From Siphonodentalium dalli (taxonomy: Eukaryota; Mollusca; Scaphopoda; Gadilida; Siphonodentaliidae), in assembly GCA_032622095.1 (NCBI GenBank), contig CP136064.1, positions 4,336,280 to 4,400,279 on the forward strand: a stretch of 64,000 nucleotides of DNA, written 5' to 3'. Each line of letters begins with the position of its first letter. Within the stretch, counting starts at the first letter, position 1. Shown here piece after piece: positions 12,201 to 25,083 of this stretch. A program made the position numbers and the translations under genes. The notes beneath the pieces are model-generated. The model was not told the DNA's origin. It did not search any database and was given only the letters and a program-made list of their open reading frames with translations.

Positions 12201-15028
12201 TGTAGAAAGTGCTTGTGCCCAGATCTTCTCCTAGTCGAAGCGCAACAGCTGGATTTGGTCTATGTGAGCGTCTTAAACATAGACAGAAGACCAAACCAGA
12301 AAATTTTGACAAAGGTCCGCTCAAATTTTTCCGGGCTAGGGGAGGGGCAAAATTTGTCCTTTTTTTTTTGTCGCCGATTTGAACCAAAATGGTTGGGAAG
12401 TATCTATATGATGTACTGAGTATCATTGTGAGTAAATTTTATGAATCGGTTGACAAATGTAGAAATTGTGGCCCCTTCCTTTTGTTCAAGTTTACAGAAA
12501 ATGCACTATGAATTTAAATTCCTTCAACCGATCGTCACGTGTTTGGTGTCATTCGATGGGGAATTTCTAGTACTTCAAAACGATTACCTACTTGCGGTAT
12601 TATGACGATGGAGGCCAGAGATATTCGAAAAGTATGTACTGAACAACATACATATTGGCCTACATAGTAGAATATCGCCACAATACCTTACCAGAACTCT
12701 GCTAAATATTAAAGGGGCATCAAATACGAACACAATGACGCACAAATTAGCTCGATATCACGAAAATTGGCCGAGATATGGCGAATTTTCTACCCGCGTC
12801 ACCAAATTTCGAGGCATGGGTGGGGGTCACACCAGAACGTTCAAACTGAATACAGAAATGTCAATAAACTATACTATAGACATTCCAATCAATTCCGCGC
12901 GATTCCCTTATTATACTTCCATATTTTAATATGGATGTATATTGTTATTCAATTTTTTATTTTTATTTTTCATTATTTATGCTACTTCTTCTTCTTAATA
13001 TATTTTGTAACCCTTATATCTCAGAAAGTTAAAAAGATAAATCATTGAAATTTGGTAGGTATATGCACCTTGCCAAGTTACAACTGAATGAAACATTTAG
13101 GTTTATGTCCTAACTTTCTTTCCAGAGTTATGGCCCTTAATCAAAATTTTTGGAAAAAGTTTGTGCCCAGATCTTCTCCTATAAGAAGCCAAGCAGCTGA
13201 ATTCGGGTTACGTGACCGTGTTAACTAACGAAAGGGTACGAATCGAGAAAAATTTCACCAAGGTCCGAATACAATTTGTCGACCTGGGGAGGGGTGCAAA
13301 ATTTGTCAAATTTTTTGTTGTCACCGATTCCAACCATTTTTACTTTCGTGTATCTATACGACGTACTGATGCTACTCGTGAAAGAATTTTGTAAATCGGT
13401 TGAGAAATGGCCAAGTTATAACACATCGAAAAATGTACTAATAAAGTCCATGTGTAGAAAGTGCTTGTGCCCAGATCTTCTCCTAGTCGAAGCGCAACAG
13501 CTGGATTTGGTCTATGTGAGCGTCTTAAACATAGACAGAAGACCAAACCAGAAAATTTTGACAAAGGTCCGCTCAAATTTTTCCGGGCTAGGGGAGGGGC
13601 AAAATTTGTCCTTTTTTTTTTTGTCGCCGATTTGAACCAAAATGGTTGTGAAGTATCTATATGATGTACTGAGTATCATTGTGAGTAAATTTTATGAATC
13701 GGTTGACAAATGTAGAAATTGTGGCCCCTTCCTTTTGTTCAAGTTTACAGAAAATGCACTATGAATTTAAATTCCTTCAACCGATCGTCACGTGTTTGGT
13801 GTCATTCGATGGGGAATTTCTAGTACTTCAAAACGATTACCTACTTGCGGTATTATGACGATGGAGGCCAGAGATATTCGAAAAGTATGTACTGAACAAC
13901 ATACATATTGGCCTACATAGTAGAATATCGCCACAATACCTTACCAGAACTCTGCTAAATATTAAAGGGGCATCAAATACGAACACAATGACGCACAAAT
14001 TAGCTCGATATCACGAAAATTGGCCGAGATATGGCGAATTTTCTATCCGCGTCACCAAATTTCGAGGCATGGGTGGGGGTCACACCAGAACGTTCAAACT
14101 GAATACAGAAATGTGAATAAACTATACTATAGACATTCCAATCAATTCCGCGCGATTCCCTTATTATACTTCCATATTTTAATATGGATGTATATTGTTA
14201 TTCAATTTTTTATTTTTATTTTTCATTATTTATGCTACTTCTTCTTCTTAATATATTTTGTAACCCTTATATCTCAGAAAGTTAAAAAGATAAATCATTG
14301 AAATTTGGTAGGTATATGCACCTTGCCAAGTTACAACTGAATGAAACATTTAGGTTTATGTCCTAACTTTCTTTCCAGAGTTATGGCCCTTAATCAAAAT
14401 TTTTGGAAAAAGTTTGTGCCCAGATCTTCTCCTATAAGAAGCCAAGCAGCTGAATTCGGGTTACGTGACCGTGTTAACTAACGAAAGGGTACGAATCGAG
14501 AAAAATTTCACCAAGGTCCGAATACAATTTGTCGACCTGGGGAGGGGTGCAAAATTTGTCAAATTTTTTGTTGTCACCGATTCCAACCATTTTTACTTTC
14601 GTGTATCTATACGACGTACTGATGCTACTCGTGAAAGAATTTTGTAAATCGGTTGAGAAATGGCCAAGTTATAACACATCGAAAAATGTACTAATAAAGT
14701 CCATGTGTAGAAAGTGCTTGTGCCCAGATCTTCTCCTAGTCGAAGCGCAACAGCTGGATTTGGTCTATGTGAGCGTCTTAAACATAGACAGAAGACCAAA
14801 CCAGAAAATTTTGACAAAGGTCCGCTCAAATTTTTCCGGGCTAGGGGAGGGGCAAAATTTGTCCTTTTTTTTTTGTCGCCGATTTGAACCAAAATGGTTG
14901 TGAAGTATCTATATGATGTACTGAGTATCATTGTGAGTAAATTTTATGAATCGGTTGACAAATGTAGAAATTGTGGCCCCTTCCGTTTGTTCAAGTTTAC
15001 AGAAAATGCACTATGAATTTAAATTCCT
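6262..15028. repeat. Dimer-like higher-order region in array 1
   Basis: Two unit variants alternate. Variant X (starts 6262, 10019, 12524) has an 11-base T run, CTACCCGCGTC and AAATGTCAATAA. Variant Y (starts 7515, 8767, 11272, 13777) has a 10-base T run, CTATCCGCGTC and AAATGTGAATAA. The order is X Y Y X Y X Y, so a dimer of about 2505 bp has been duplicated. The adjacent Y units at 7515 and 8767 also share a private change, CCAAGATACAAC. Unit 5010 is Y-like as well. These shared variants mark recent local unequal exchange. Confidence 0.75.
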
Positions 15029-18000
15029 TCAACCGATCGTCACGTGTTTGGTGTCATTCGATGGGGAATTTCTAGTACTTCAAAACGATTACCTACTTGC
15101 GGTATTATGACGATGGAGGCCAGAGATATTCGAAAAGTATGTACTGAACAACATACATATTGGCCTACATAGTAGAATATCGCCACAATACCTTACCAGA
15201 ACTCTGCTAAATATTAAAGGGGCATCAAATACGAACACAATGACGCACAAATTAGCTCGATATCACGAAAATTGGCCGAGATATGGCGAATTTTCTACCC
15301 GCGTCACCAAATTTCGAGGCATGGGTGGGGGTCACACCAGAACGTTCAAACTGAATACAGAAATGTCAATAAACTATACTATAGACATTCCAATCAATTC
15401 CGCGCGATTCCCTTATTATACTTCCATATTTTAATATGGATGTATATTGTTATTCAATTTTTTATTTTTATTTTTCATTATTTATGCTACTTCTTCTTCT
15501 TAATATATTTTGTAACCCTTATATCTCAGAAAGTTAAAAAGATAAATCATTGAAATTTGGTAGGTATATGCACCTTGCCAAGTTACAACTGAATGAAACA
15601 TTTAGGTTTATGTCCTAACTTTCTTTCCAGAGTTATGGCCCTTAATCAAAATTTTTGGAAAAAGTTTGTGCCCAGATCTTCTCCTATAAGAAGCCAAGCA
15701 GCTGAATTCGGGTTACGTGACCGTGTTAACTAACGAAAGGGTACGAATCGAGAAAAATTTCACCAAGGTCCGAATACAATTTGTCGACCTGGGGAGGGGT
15801 GCAAAATTTGTCAAATTTTTTGTTGTCACCGATTCCAACCATTTTTACTTTCGTGTATCTATACGACGTACTGATGCTACTCGTGAAAGAATTTTGTAAA
15901 TCGGTTGAGAAATGGCCAAGTTATAACACATCGAAAAATGTACTAATAAAGTCCATGTGTAGAAAGTGCTTGTGCCCAGATCTTCTCCTAGTCGAAGCGC
16001 AACAGCTGGATTTGGTCTATGTGAGCGTCTTAAACATAGACAGAAGACCAAACCAGAAAATTTTGACAAAGGTCCGCTCAAATTTTTCCGGGCTAGGGGA
16101 GGGGCAAAATTTGTCCTTTTTTTTTTGTCGCCGATTTGAACCAAAATGGTTGTGAAGTATCTATATGATGTACTGAGTATCATTGTGAGTAAATTTTATG
16201 AATCGGTTGACAAATGTAGAAATTGTGGCCCCTTCCGTTTGTTCAAGTTTACAGAAAATGCACTATGAATTTAAATTCCTTCAACCGATCGTCACGTGTT
16301 TGGTGTCATTCGATGGGGAATTTCTAGTACTTCAAAACGATTACCTACTTGCGGTATTATGACGATGGAGGCCAGAGATATTCGAAAAGTATGTACTGAA
16401 CAACATACATATTGGCCTACATAGTAGAATATCGCCACAATACCTTACCAGAACTCTGCTAAATATTAAAGGGGCATCAAATACGAACACAATGACGCAC
16501 AAATTAGCTCGATATCACGAAAATTGGCCGAGATATGGCGAATTTTCTACCCGCGTCACCAAATTTCGAGGCATGGGTGGGGGTCACACCAGAACGTTCA
16601 AACTGAATACAGAAATGTCAATAAACTATACTATAGACATTCCAATCAATTCCGCGCGATTCCCTTATTATACTTCCATATTTTAATATGGATGTATATT
16701 GTTATTCAATTTTTTATTTTTATTTTTCATTATTTATGCTACTTCTTCTTCTTAATATATTTTGTAACCCTTATATCTCAGAAAGTTAAAAAGATAAATC
16801 ATTGAAATTTGGTAGGTATATGCACCTTGCCAAGTTACAACTGAATGAAACATTTAGGTTTATGTCCTAACTTTCTTTCCAGAGTTATGGCCCTTAATCA
16901 AAATTTTTGGAAAAAGTTTGTGCCCAGATCTTCTCCTATAAGAAGCCAAGCAGCTGAATTCGGGTTACGTGACCGTGTTAACTAACGAAAGGGTACGAAT
17001 CGAGAAAAATTTCACCAAGGTCCGAATACAATTTGTCGACCTGGGGAGGGGTGCAAAATTTGTCAAATTTTTTGTTGTCACCGATTCCAACCATTTTTAC
17101 TTTCGTGTATCTATACGACGTACTGATGCTACTCGTGAAAGAATTTTGTAAATCGGTTGAGAAATGGCCAAGTTATAACACATCGAAAAATGTACTAATA
17201 AAGTCCATGTGTAGAAAGTGCTTGTGCCCAGATCTTCTCCTAGTCGAAGCGCAACAGCTGGATTTGGTCTATGTGAGCGTCTTAAACATAGACAGAAGAC
17301 CAAACCAGAAAATTTTGACAAAGGTCCGCTCAAATTTTTCCGGGCTAGGGGAGGGGCAAAATTTGTCCTTTTTTTTTTGTCGCCGATTTGAACCAAAATG
17401 GTTGTGAAGTATCTATATGATGTACTGAGTATCATTGTGAGTAAATTTTATGAATCGGTTGACAAATGTAGAAATTGTGGCCCCTTCCTTTTGTTCAAGT
17501 TTACAGAAAATGCACTATGAATTTAAATTCCTTCAACCGATCGTCACGTGTTTGGTGTCATTCGATGGGGAATTTCTAGTACTTCAAAACGATTACCTAC
17601 TTGCGGTATTATGACGATGGAGGCCAGAGATATTCGAAAAGTATGTACTGAACAACATACATATTGGCCTACATAGTAGAATATCGCCACAATACCTTAC
17701 CAGAACTCTGCTAAATATTAAAGGGGCATCAAATACGAACACAATGACGCACAAATTAGCTCGATATCACGAAAATTGGCCGAGATATGGCGAATTTTCT
17801 ACCCGCGTCACCAAATTTCGAGGCATGGGTGGGGGTCACACCAGAACGTTCAAACTGAATACAGAAATGTCAATAAACTATACTATAGACATTCCAATCA
17901 ATTCCGCGCGATTCCCTTATTATACTTCCATATTTTAATATGGATGTATATTGTTATTCAATTTTTTATTTTTATTTTTCATTATTTATGCTACTTCTTC

Positions 18001-21000
18001 TTCTTAATATATTTTGTAACCCTTATATCTCAGAAAGTTAAAAAGATAAATCATTGAAATTTGGTAGGTATATGCACCTTGCCAAGTTACAACTGAATGA
18101 AACATTTAGGTTTATGTCCTAACTTTCTTTCCAGAGTTATGGCCCTTAATCAAAATTTTTGGAAAAAGTTTGTGCCCAGATCTTCTCCTATAAGAAGCCA
18201 AGCAGCTGAATTCGGGTTACGTGACCGTGTTAACTAACGAAAGGGTACGAATCGAGAAAAATTTCACCAAGGTCCGAATACAATTTGTCGACCTGGGGAG
18301 GGGTGCAAAATTTGTCAAATTTTTTGTTGTCACCGATTCCAACCATTTTTACTTTCGTGTATCTATACAACGTACTGATGCTACTCGTGAAAGAATTTTG
18401 TAAATCGGTTGAGAAATGGCCAAGTTATAACACATCGAAAAATGTACTAATAAAGTCCATGTGTAGAAAGTGCTTGTGCCCAGATCTTCTCCTAGTCGAA
18501 GCGCAACAGCTGGATTTGGTCTATGTGAGCGTCTTAAACATAGACAGAAGACCAAACCAGAAAATTTTGACAAAGGTCCGCTCAAATTTTTCCGGGCTAG
18601 GGGAGGGGCAAAATTTGTCCTTTTTTTTTTGTCGCCGATTTGAACCAAAATGGTTGTGAAGTATCTATATGATGTACTGAGTATCATTGTGAGTAAATTT
18701 TATGAATCGGTTGACAAATGTAGAAATTGTGGCCCCTTCCTTTTGTTCAAGTTTACAGAAAATGCACTATGAATTTAAATTCCTTCAACCGATCGTCACG
18801 TGTTTGGTGTCATTCGATGGGGAATTTCTAGTACTTCAAAACGATTACCTACTTGCGGTATTATGACGATGGAGGCCAGAGATATTCGAAAAGTATGTAC
18901 TGAACAACATACATATTGGCCTACATAGTAGAATATCGCCACAATACCTTACCAGAACTCTGCTAAATATTAAAGGGGCATCAAATACGAACACAATGAC
19001 GCACAAATTAGCTCGATATCACGAAAATTGGCCGAGATATGGCGAATTTTCTACCCGCGTCACCAAATTTCGAGGCATGGGTGGGGGTCACACCAGAACG
19101 TTCAAACTGAATACAGAAATGTCAATAAACTATACTATAGACATTCCAATCAATTCCGCGCGATTCCCTTATTATACTTCCATATTTTAATATGGATGTA
19201 TATTGTTATTCAATTTTTTATTTTTATTTTTCATTATTTATGCTACTTCTTCTTCTTAATATATTTTGTAACCCTTATATCTCAGAAAGTTAAAAAGATA
19301 AATCATTGAAATTTGGTAGGTATATGCACCTTGCCAAGTTACAACTGAATGAAACATTTAGGTTTATGTCCTAACTTTCTTTCCAGAGTTATGGCCCTTA
19401 ATCAAAATTTTTGGAAAAAGTTTGTGCCCAGATCTTCTCCTATAAGAAGCCAAGCAGCTGAATTCGGGTTACGTGACCGTGTTAACTAACGAAAGGGTAC
19501 GAATCGAGAAAAATTTCACCAAGGTCCGAATACAATTTGTCGACCTGGGGAGGGGTGCAAAATTTGTCAAATTTTTTGTTGTCACCGATTCCAACCATTT
19601 TTACTTTCGTGTATCTATACGACGTACTGATGCTACTCGTGAAAGAATTTTGTAAATCGGTTGAGAAATGGCCAAGTTATAACACATCGAAAAATGTACT
19701 AATAAAGTCCATGTGTAGAAAGTGCTTGTGCCCAGATCTTCTCCTAGTCGAAGCGCAACAGCTGGATTTGGTCTATGTGAGCGTCTTAAACATAGACAGA
19801 AGACCAAACCAGAAAATTTTGACAAAGGTCCGCTCAAATTTTTCCGGGCTAGGGGAGGGGCAAAATTTGTCCTTTTTTTTTTGTCGCTGATTTGAACCAA
19901 AATGGTTGTGAAGTATCTATATGATGTACTGAGTATCATTGTGAGTAAATTTTATGAATCGGTTGACAAATGTAGAAATTGTGGCCCCTTCCTTTTGTTC
20001 AAGTTTACAGAAAATGCACTATGAATTTAAATTCCTTCAACCGATCGTCACGTGTTTGGTGTCATTCGATGGGGAATTTCTAGTACTTCAAAACGATTAC
20101 CTACTTGCGGTATTATGACGATGGAGGCCAGAGATATTCGAAAAGTATGTACTGAACAACATACATATTGGCCTACATAGTAGAATATCGCAACAATACC
20201 TTACCAGAACTCTGCTAAATATTTAAGGGGCATCAAATACGAACACAATGACGCACAAATTAGCTCGATATCACGAAAATTGGCCGAGATATGGCGAATT
20301 TTCTACCCGCGTCACCAAATTTCGAGGCATGGGTGGGGGTCACACCAGAACGTTCAAACTGAATACAGAAATGTCAATAAACTATACTATAGACATTCCA
20401 ATCAATTCCGCGCGATTCCCTTATTATACTTCCATATTTTAATATGGATGTATATTGTTATTCAATTTTTTATTTTTATTTTTCATTATTTATGCTACTT
20501 CTTCTTCTTAATATATTTTGTAACCCTTATATCTCAGAAAGTTAAAAAGATAAATCATTGAAATTTGGTAGGTATATGCACCTTGCCAAGTTACAACTGA
20601 ATGAAACATTTAGGTTTATGTCCTAACTTTCTTTCCAGAGTTATGGCCCTTAATCAAAATTTTTGGAAAAAGTTTGTGCCCAGATCTTCTCCTATAAGAA
20701 GCCAAGCAGCTGAATTCGGGTTACGTGACCGTGTTAACTAACGAAAGGGCACGAATCGAGAAAAATTTCACCAAGGTCCGAATACAATTTGTCGACCTGG
20801 GGAGGGGTGCAAAATTTGTCAAATTTTTTGTTGTCACCGATTCCAACCATTTTTACTTTCGTGTATCTATACGACGTACTGATGCTACTCGTGAAAGAAT
20901 TTTGTAAATCGGTTGAGAAATGGCCAAGTTATAACACATCGAAAAATGTACTAATAAAGTCCATGTGTAGAAAGTGCTTGTGCCCAGATCTTCTCCTAGT

Positions 21001-23791
21001 CGAAGCGCAACAGCTGGATTTGGTCTATGTGAGCGTCTTAAACATAGACAGAAGACCAAACCAGAAAATTTTGACAAAGGTCCGCTCAAATTTTTCCGGG
21101 CTAGGGGAGGGGCAAAATTTGTCCTTTTTTTTTTGTCGCCGATTTGAACCAAAATGGTTGTGAAGTATCTATATGATGTACTGAGTATCATTGTGAGTAA
21201 ATTTTATGAATCGGTTGACAAATGTAGAAATTGTGGCCCCTTCCTTTTGTTCAAGTTTACAGAAAATGCACTATGAATTTAAATTCCTTCAACCGATCGT
21301 CACGTGTTTGGTGTCATTCGATGGGGAATTTCTAGTACTTCAAAACGATTACCTACTTGCGGTATTATGACGATGGAGGCCAGAGATATTCGAAAAGTAT
21401 GTACTGAACAACATACATATTGGCCTACATAGTAGAATATCGCAACAATACCTTACCAGAACTCTGCTAAATATTTAAGGGGCATCAAATACGAACACAA
21501 TGACGCACAAATTAGCTCGATATCACGAAAATTGGCCGAGATATGGCGAATTTTCTACCCGCGTCACCAAATTTCGAGGCATGGGTGGGGGTCACACCAG
21601 AACGTTCAAACTGAATACAGAAATGTCAATAAACTATACTATAGACATTCCAATCAATTCCGCGCGATTCCCTTATTATACTTCCATATTTTAATATGGA
21701 TGTATATTGTTATTCAATTTTTTATTTTTATTTTTCATTATTTATGCTACTTCTTCTTCTTAATATATTTTGTAACCCTTATATCTCAGAAAGTTAAAAA
21801 GATAAATCATTGAAATTTGGTAGGTATATGCACCTTGCCAAGTTACAACTGAATGAAACATTTAGGTTTATGTCCTAACTTTCTTTCCAGAGTTATGGCC
21901 CTTAATCAAAATTTTTGGAAAAAGTTTGTGCCCAGATCTTCTCCTATAAGAAGCCAAGCAGCTGAATTCGGGTTACGTGACCGTGTTAACTAACGAAAGG
22001 GCACGAATCGAGAAAAATTTCACCAAGGTCCGAATACAATTTGTCGACCTGGGGAGGGGTGCAAAATTTGTCAAATTTTTTGTTGTCACCGATTCCAACC
22101 ATTTTTACTTTCGTGTATCTATACGACGTACTGATGCTACTCGTGAAAGAATTTTGTAAATCGGTTGAGAAATGGCCAAGTTATAACACATCGAAAAATG
22201 TACTAATAAAGTCCATGTGTAGAAAGTGCTTGTGCCCAGATCTTCTCCTAGTCGAAGCGCAACAGCTGGATTTGGTCTATGTGAGCGTCTTAAACATAGA
22301 CAGAAGACCAAACCAGAAAATTTTGACAAAGGTCCGCTCAAATTTTTCCGGGCTAGGGGAGGGGCAAAATTTGTCCTTTTTTTTTTGTCGCCGATTTGAA
22401 CCAAAATGGTTGTGAAGTATCTATATGATGTACTGAGTATCATTGTGAGTAAATTTTATGAATCGGTTGACAAATGTAGAAATTGTGGCCCCTTCCTTTT
22501 GTTCAAGTTTACAGAAAATGCACTATGAATTTAAATTCCTTCAACCGATCGTCACGTGTTTGGTGTCATTCGATGGGGAATTTCTAGTACTTCAAAACGA
22601 TTACCTACTTGCGGTATTATGACGATGGAGGCCAGAGATATTCGAAAAGTATGTACTGAACAACATACATATTGGCCTACATAGTAGAATATCGCCACAA
22701 TACCTTACCAGAACTCTGCTAAATATTTAAGGGGCATCAAATACGAACACAATGACGCACAAATTAGCTCGATATCACGAAAATTGGCCGAGATATGGCG
22801 AATTTTCTACCCGCGTCACCAAATTTCGAGGCATGGGTGGGGGTCACACCAGAACGTTCAAACTGAATACAGAAATGTCAATAAACTATACTATAGACAT
22901 TCCAATCAATTCCGCGCGATTCCCTTATTATACTTCCATATTTTAATATGGATGTATATTGTTATTCAATTTTTTATTTTTATTTTTCATTATTTATGCT
23001 ACTTCTTCTTCTTAATATATTTTGTAACCCTTATATCTCAGAAAGTTAAAAAGATAAATCATTGAAATTTGGTAGGTATATGCACCTTGCCAAGTTACAA
23101 CTGAATGAAACATTTAGGTTTATGTCCTAACTTTCTTTCCAGAGTTATGGCCCTTAATCAAAATTTTTGGAAAAAGTTTGTGCCCAGATCTTCTCCTATA
23201 AGAAGCCAAGCAGCTGAATTCGGGTTACGTGACCGTGTTAACTAACGAAAGGGCACGAATCGAGAAAAATTTCACCAAGGTCCGAATACAATTTGTCGAC
23301 CTGGGGAGGGGTGCAAAATTTGTCAAATTTTTTGTTGTCACCGATTCCAACCATTTTTACTTTCGTGTATCTATACGACGTACTGATGCTACTCGTGAAA
23401 GAATTTTGTAAATCGGTTGAGAAATGGCCAAGTTATAACACATCGAAAAATGTACTAATAAAGTCCATGTGTAGAAAGTGCTTGTGCCCAGATCTTCTCC
23501 TAGTCGAAGCGCAACAGCTGGATTTGGTCTATGTGAGCGTCTTAAACATAGACAGAAGACCAAACCAGAAAATTTTGACAAAGGTCCGCTCAAATTTTTC
23601 CGGGCTAGGGGAGGGGCAAAATTTGTCCTTTTTTTTTGTCGCCGATTTGAACCAAAATGGTTGTGAAGTATCTATATGATGTACTGAGTATCATTGTGAG
23701 TAAATTTTATGAATCGGTTGACAAATGTAGAAATTGTGGCCCCTTCCTTTTGTTCAAGTTTACAGAAAATGCACTATGAATTTAAATTCCT

Positions 23792-25083
23792 TCAACCGAT
23801 CGTCACGTGTTTGGCGTCATTCGATGGGGAATTTCTAGTACTTCAAAACGATTACCTACTTGCGGTATTATGACGATGGAGGCCAGAGATATTCGAAAAG
23901 TATGTACTGAACAACATACATATTGGCCTACATAGTAGAATATCGCCACAATACCTTACCAGAACTCTGCTAAATATTTAAGGGGCATCAAATACGAACA
24001 CAATGACGCACAAATTAGCTCGATATCACGAAAATTGGCCGAGATATGGCGAATTTTCTACCCGCGTCACCAAATTTCGAGGCATGGGTGGGGGTCACAC
24101 CAGAACGTTCAAACTGAATACAGAAATGTCAATAAACTATACTATAGACATTCCAATCAATTCCGCGCGATTCCCTTATTATACTTCCATATTTTAATAT
24201 GGATGTATATTGTTATTCAATTTTTATACTTTCATATTTTAATATGGAAGTATATTGTTATTCAATTTTTTATTTTTCACTATTATTATTATTATTTATT
24301 CTTAATATATTTTGTAACCCTTATATCTCAGAAAGTTTAAAAGATAAAACATTGAAATTTGGTAGGTATGTGTACCTTGCCGACCTACAGCGACTCGGGA
24401 TATTTAGGTTGGTGTCCTAACTTGCTTACCAGAGTTATGGCCCTTAAACAAAAAATTTGGAAAAAGTTTGTGCGGAGATTTTCTCCTGTAAGAAGTCAAG
24501 CAGCTGAATTCGGTTCTCGTAATCGTGTTAACTAACGAAAGGCCACGAATCGGGGAAATTTTCACCAAGGTCCGAAAACAATTTGTTGACCCGGGGAGGG
24601 GTGCAAACTTTGTCAATATTTTTCTTGTCACCGATTCCAACCATTTTTACTGTCGGGTATCTATACGATGTACTGATGCTACTCGTGAAAGAATTTTGTA
24701 AATCGGGTGAGAAATGACCAAGTTATAACACATCGAAAAATGTACTAATAAAGTCCATGTGTAGAAAGTGCTTGTGTCCCGATCTTCTCCTAGACGAAGC
24801 GCAACAGCTGGATTTGCTCTATGTGAGCGTCTTAAACATAGACAGAAGACCAAACCAGGACATTTTGACAAAGGTCGGCTCAATTTTTTCCGGGCTAGGG
24901 GAGGGGAAAAAGTTGTAAAAAAAATTCTTCTCGCTGATTTGAACTAAACTTGTTGTGAAGTATCTATAAGATGTACTGAGTGTCATTATGAGTGAATTTT
25001 ATGAATCGGTTGAGAAATGTAGAAATTGTGGCCCCTTCCTTTTTTTCAAGTTTACATAAAATGCACTATGAATTTAAATTCCT
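23792..25083. repeat. Hybrid type I/type II unit (1292 bp)
   Basis: The unit begins as type I. After TATATTGTTATTCAATTTTT (ending about 24229) it re-enters the palindrome in type II form (ATACTTTCATATTTTAAT ... GGAAGTAT) and remains type II to its end. The segment around the palindrome is therefore present twice, adding about 42 bp. This is the signature of a slightly out-of-register exchange between a type I and a type II unit. Confidence 0.9.

Larger units (their letters stand above)
1..24229. repeat. Tandem array 1, type I units (about 1252 bp x 19 complete units plus the start of a 20th)
   Basis: Head-to-tail copies begin at 1, 1253, 2505, 3757, 5010, 6262, 7515, 8767, 10019, 11272, 12524, 13777, 15029, 16281, 17533, 18785, 20037, 21289, 22541 and 23792. 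Spacing is 1251 to 1253 bp. The one-base differences come mainly from a T run of 9 to 11 bases near phase 1089. Neighbouring units differ at only a handful of positions (well under 1% by eye). The array already runs at base 1, so its left end lies outside the window. No gene is recognised in a unit. The monomer length, homogeneity and local higher-order patterns fit a complex satellite or a large macrosatellite. Function is unknown. Confidence 0.97.
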
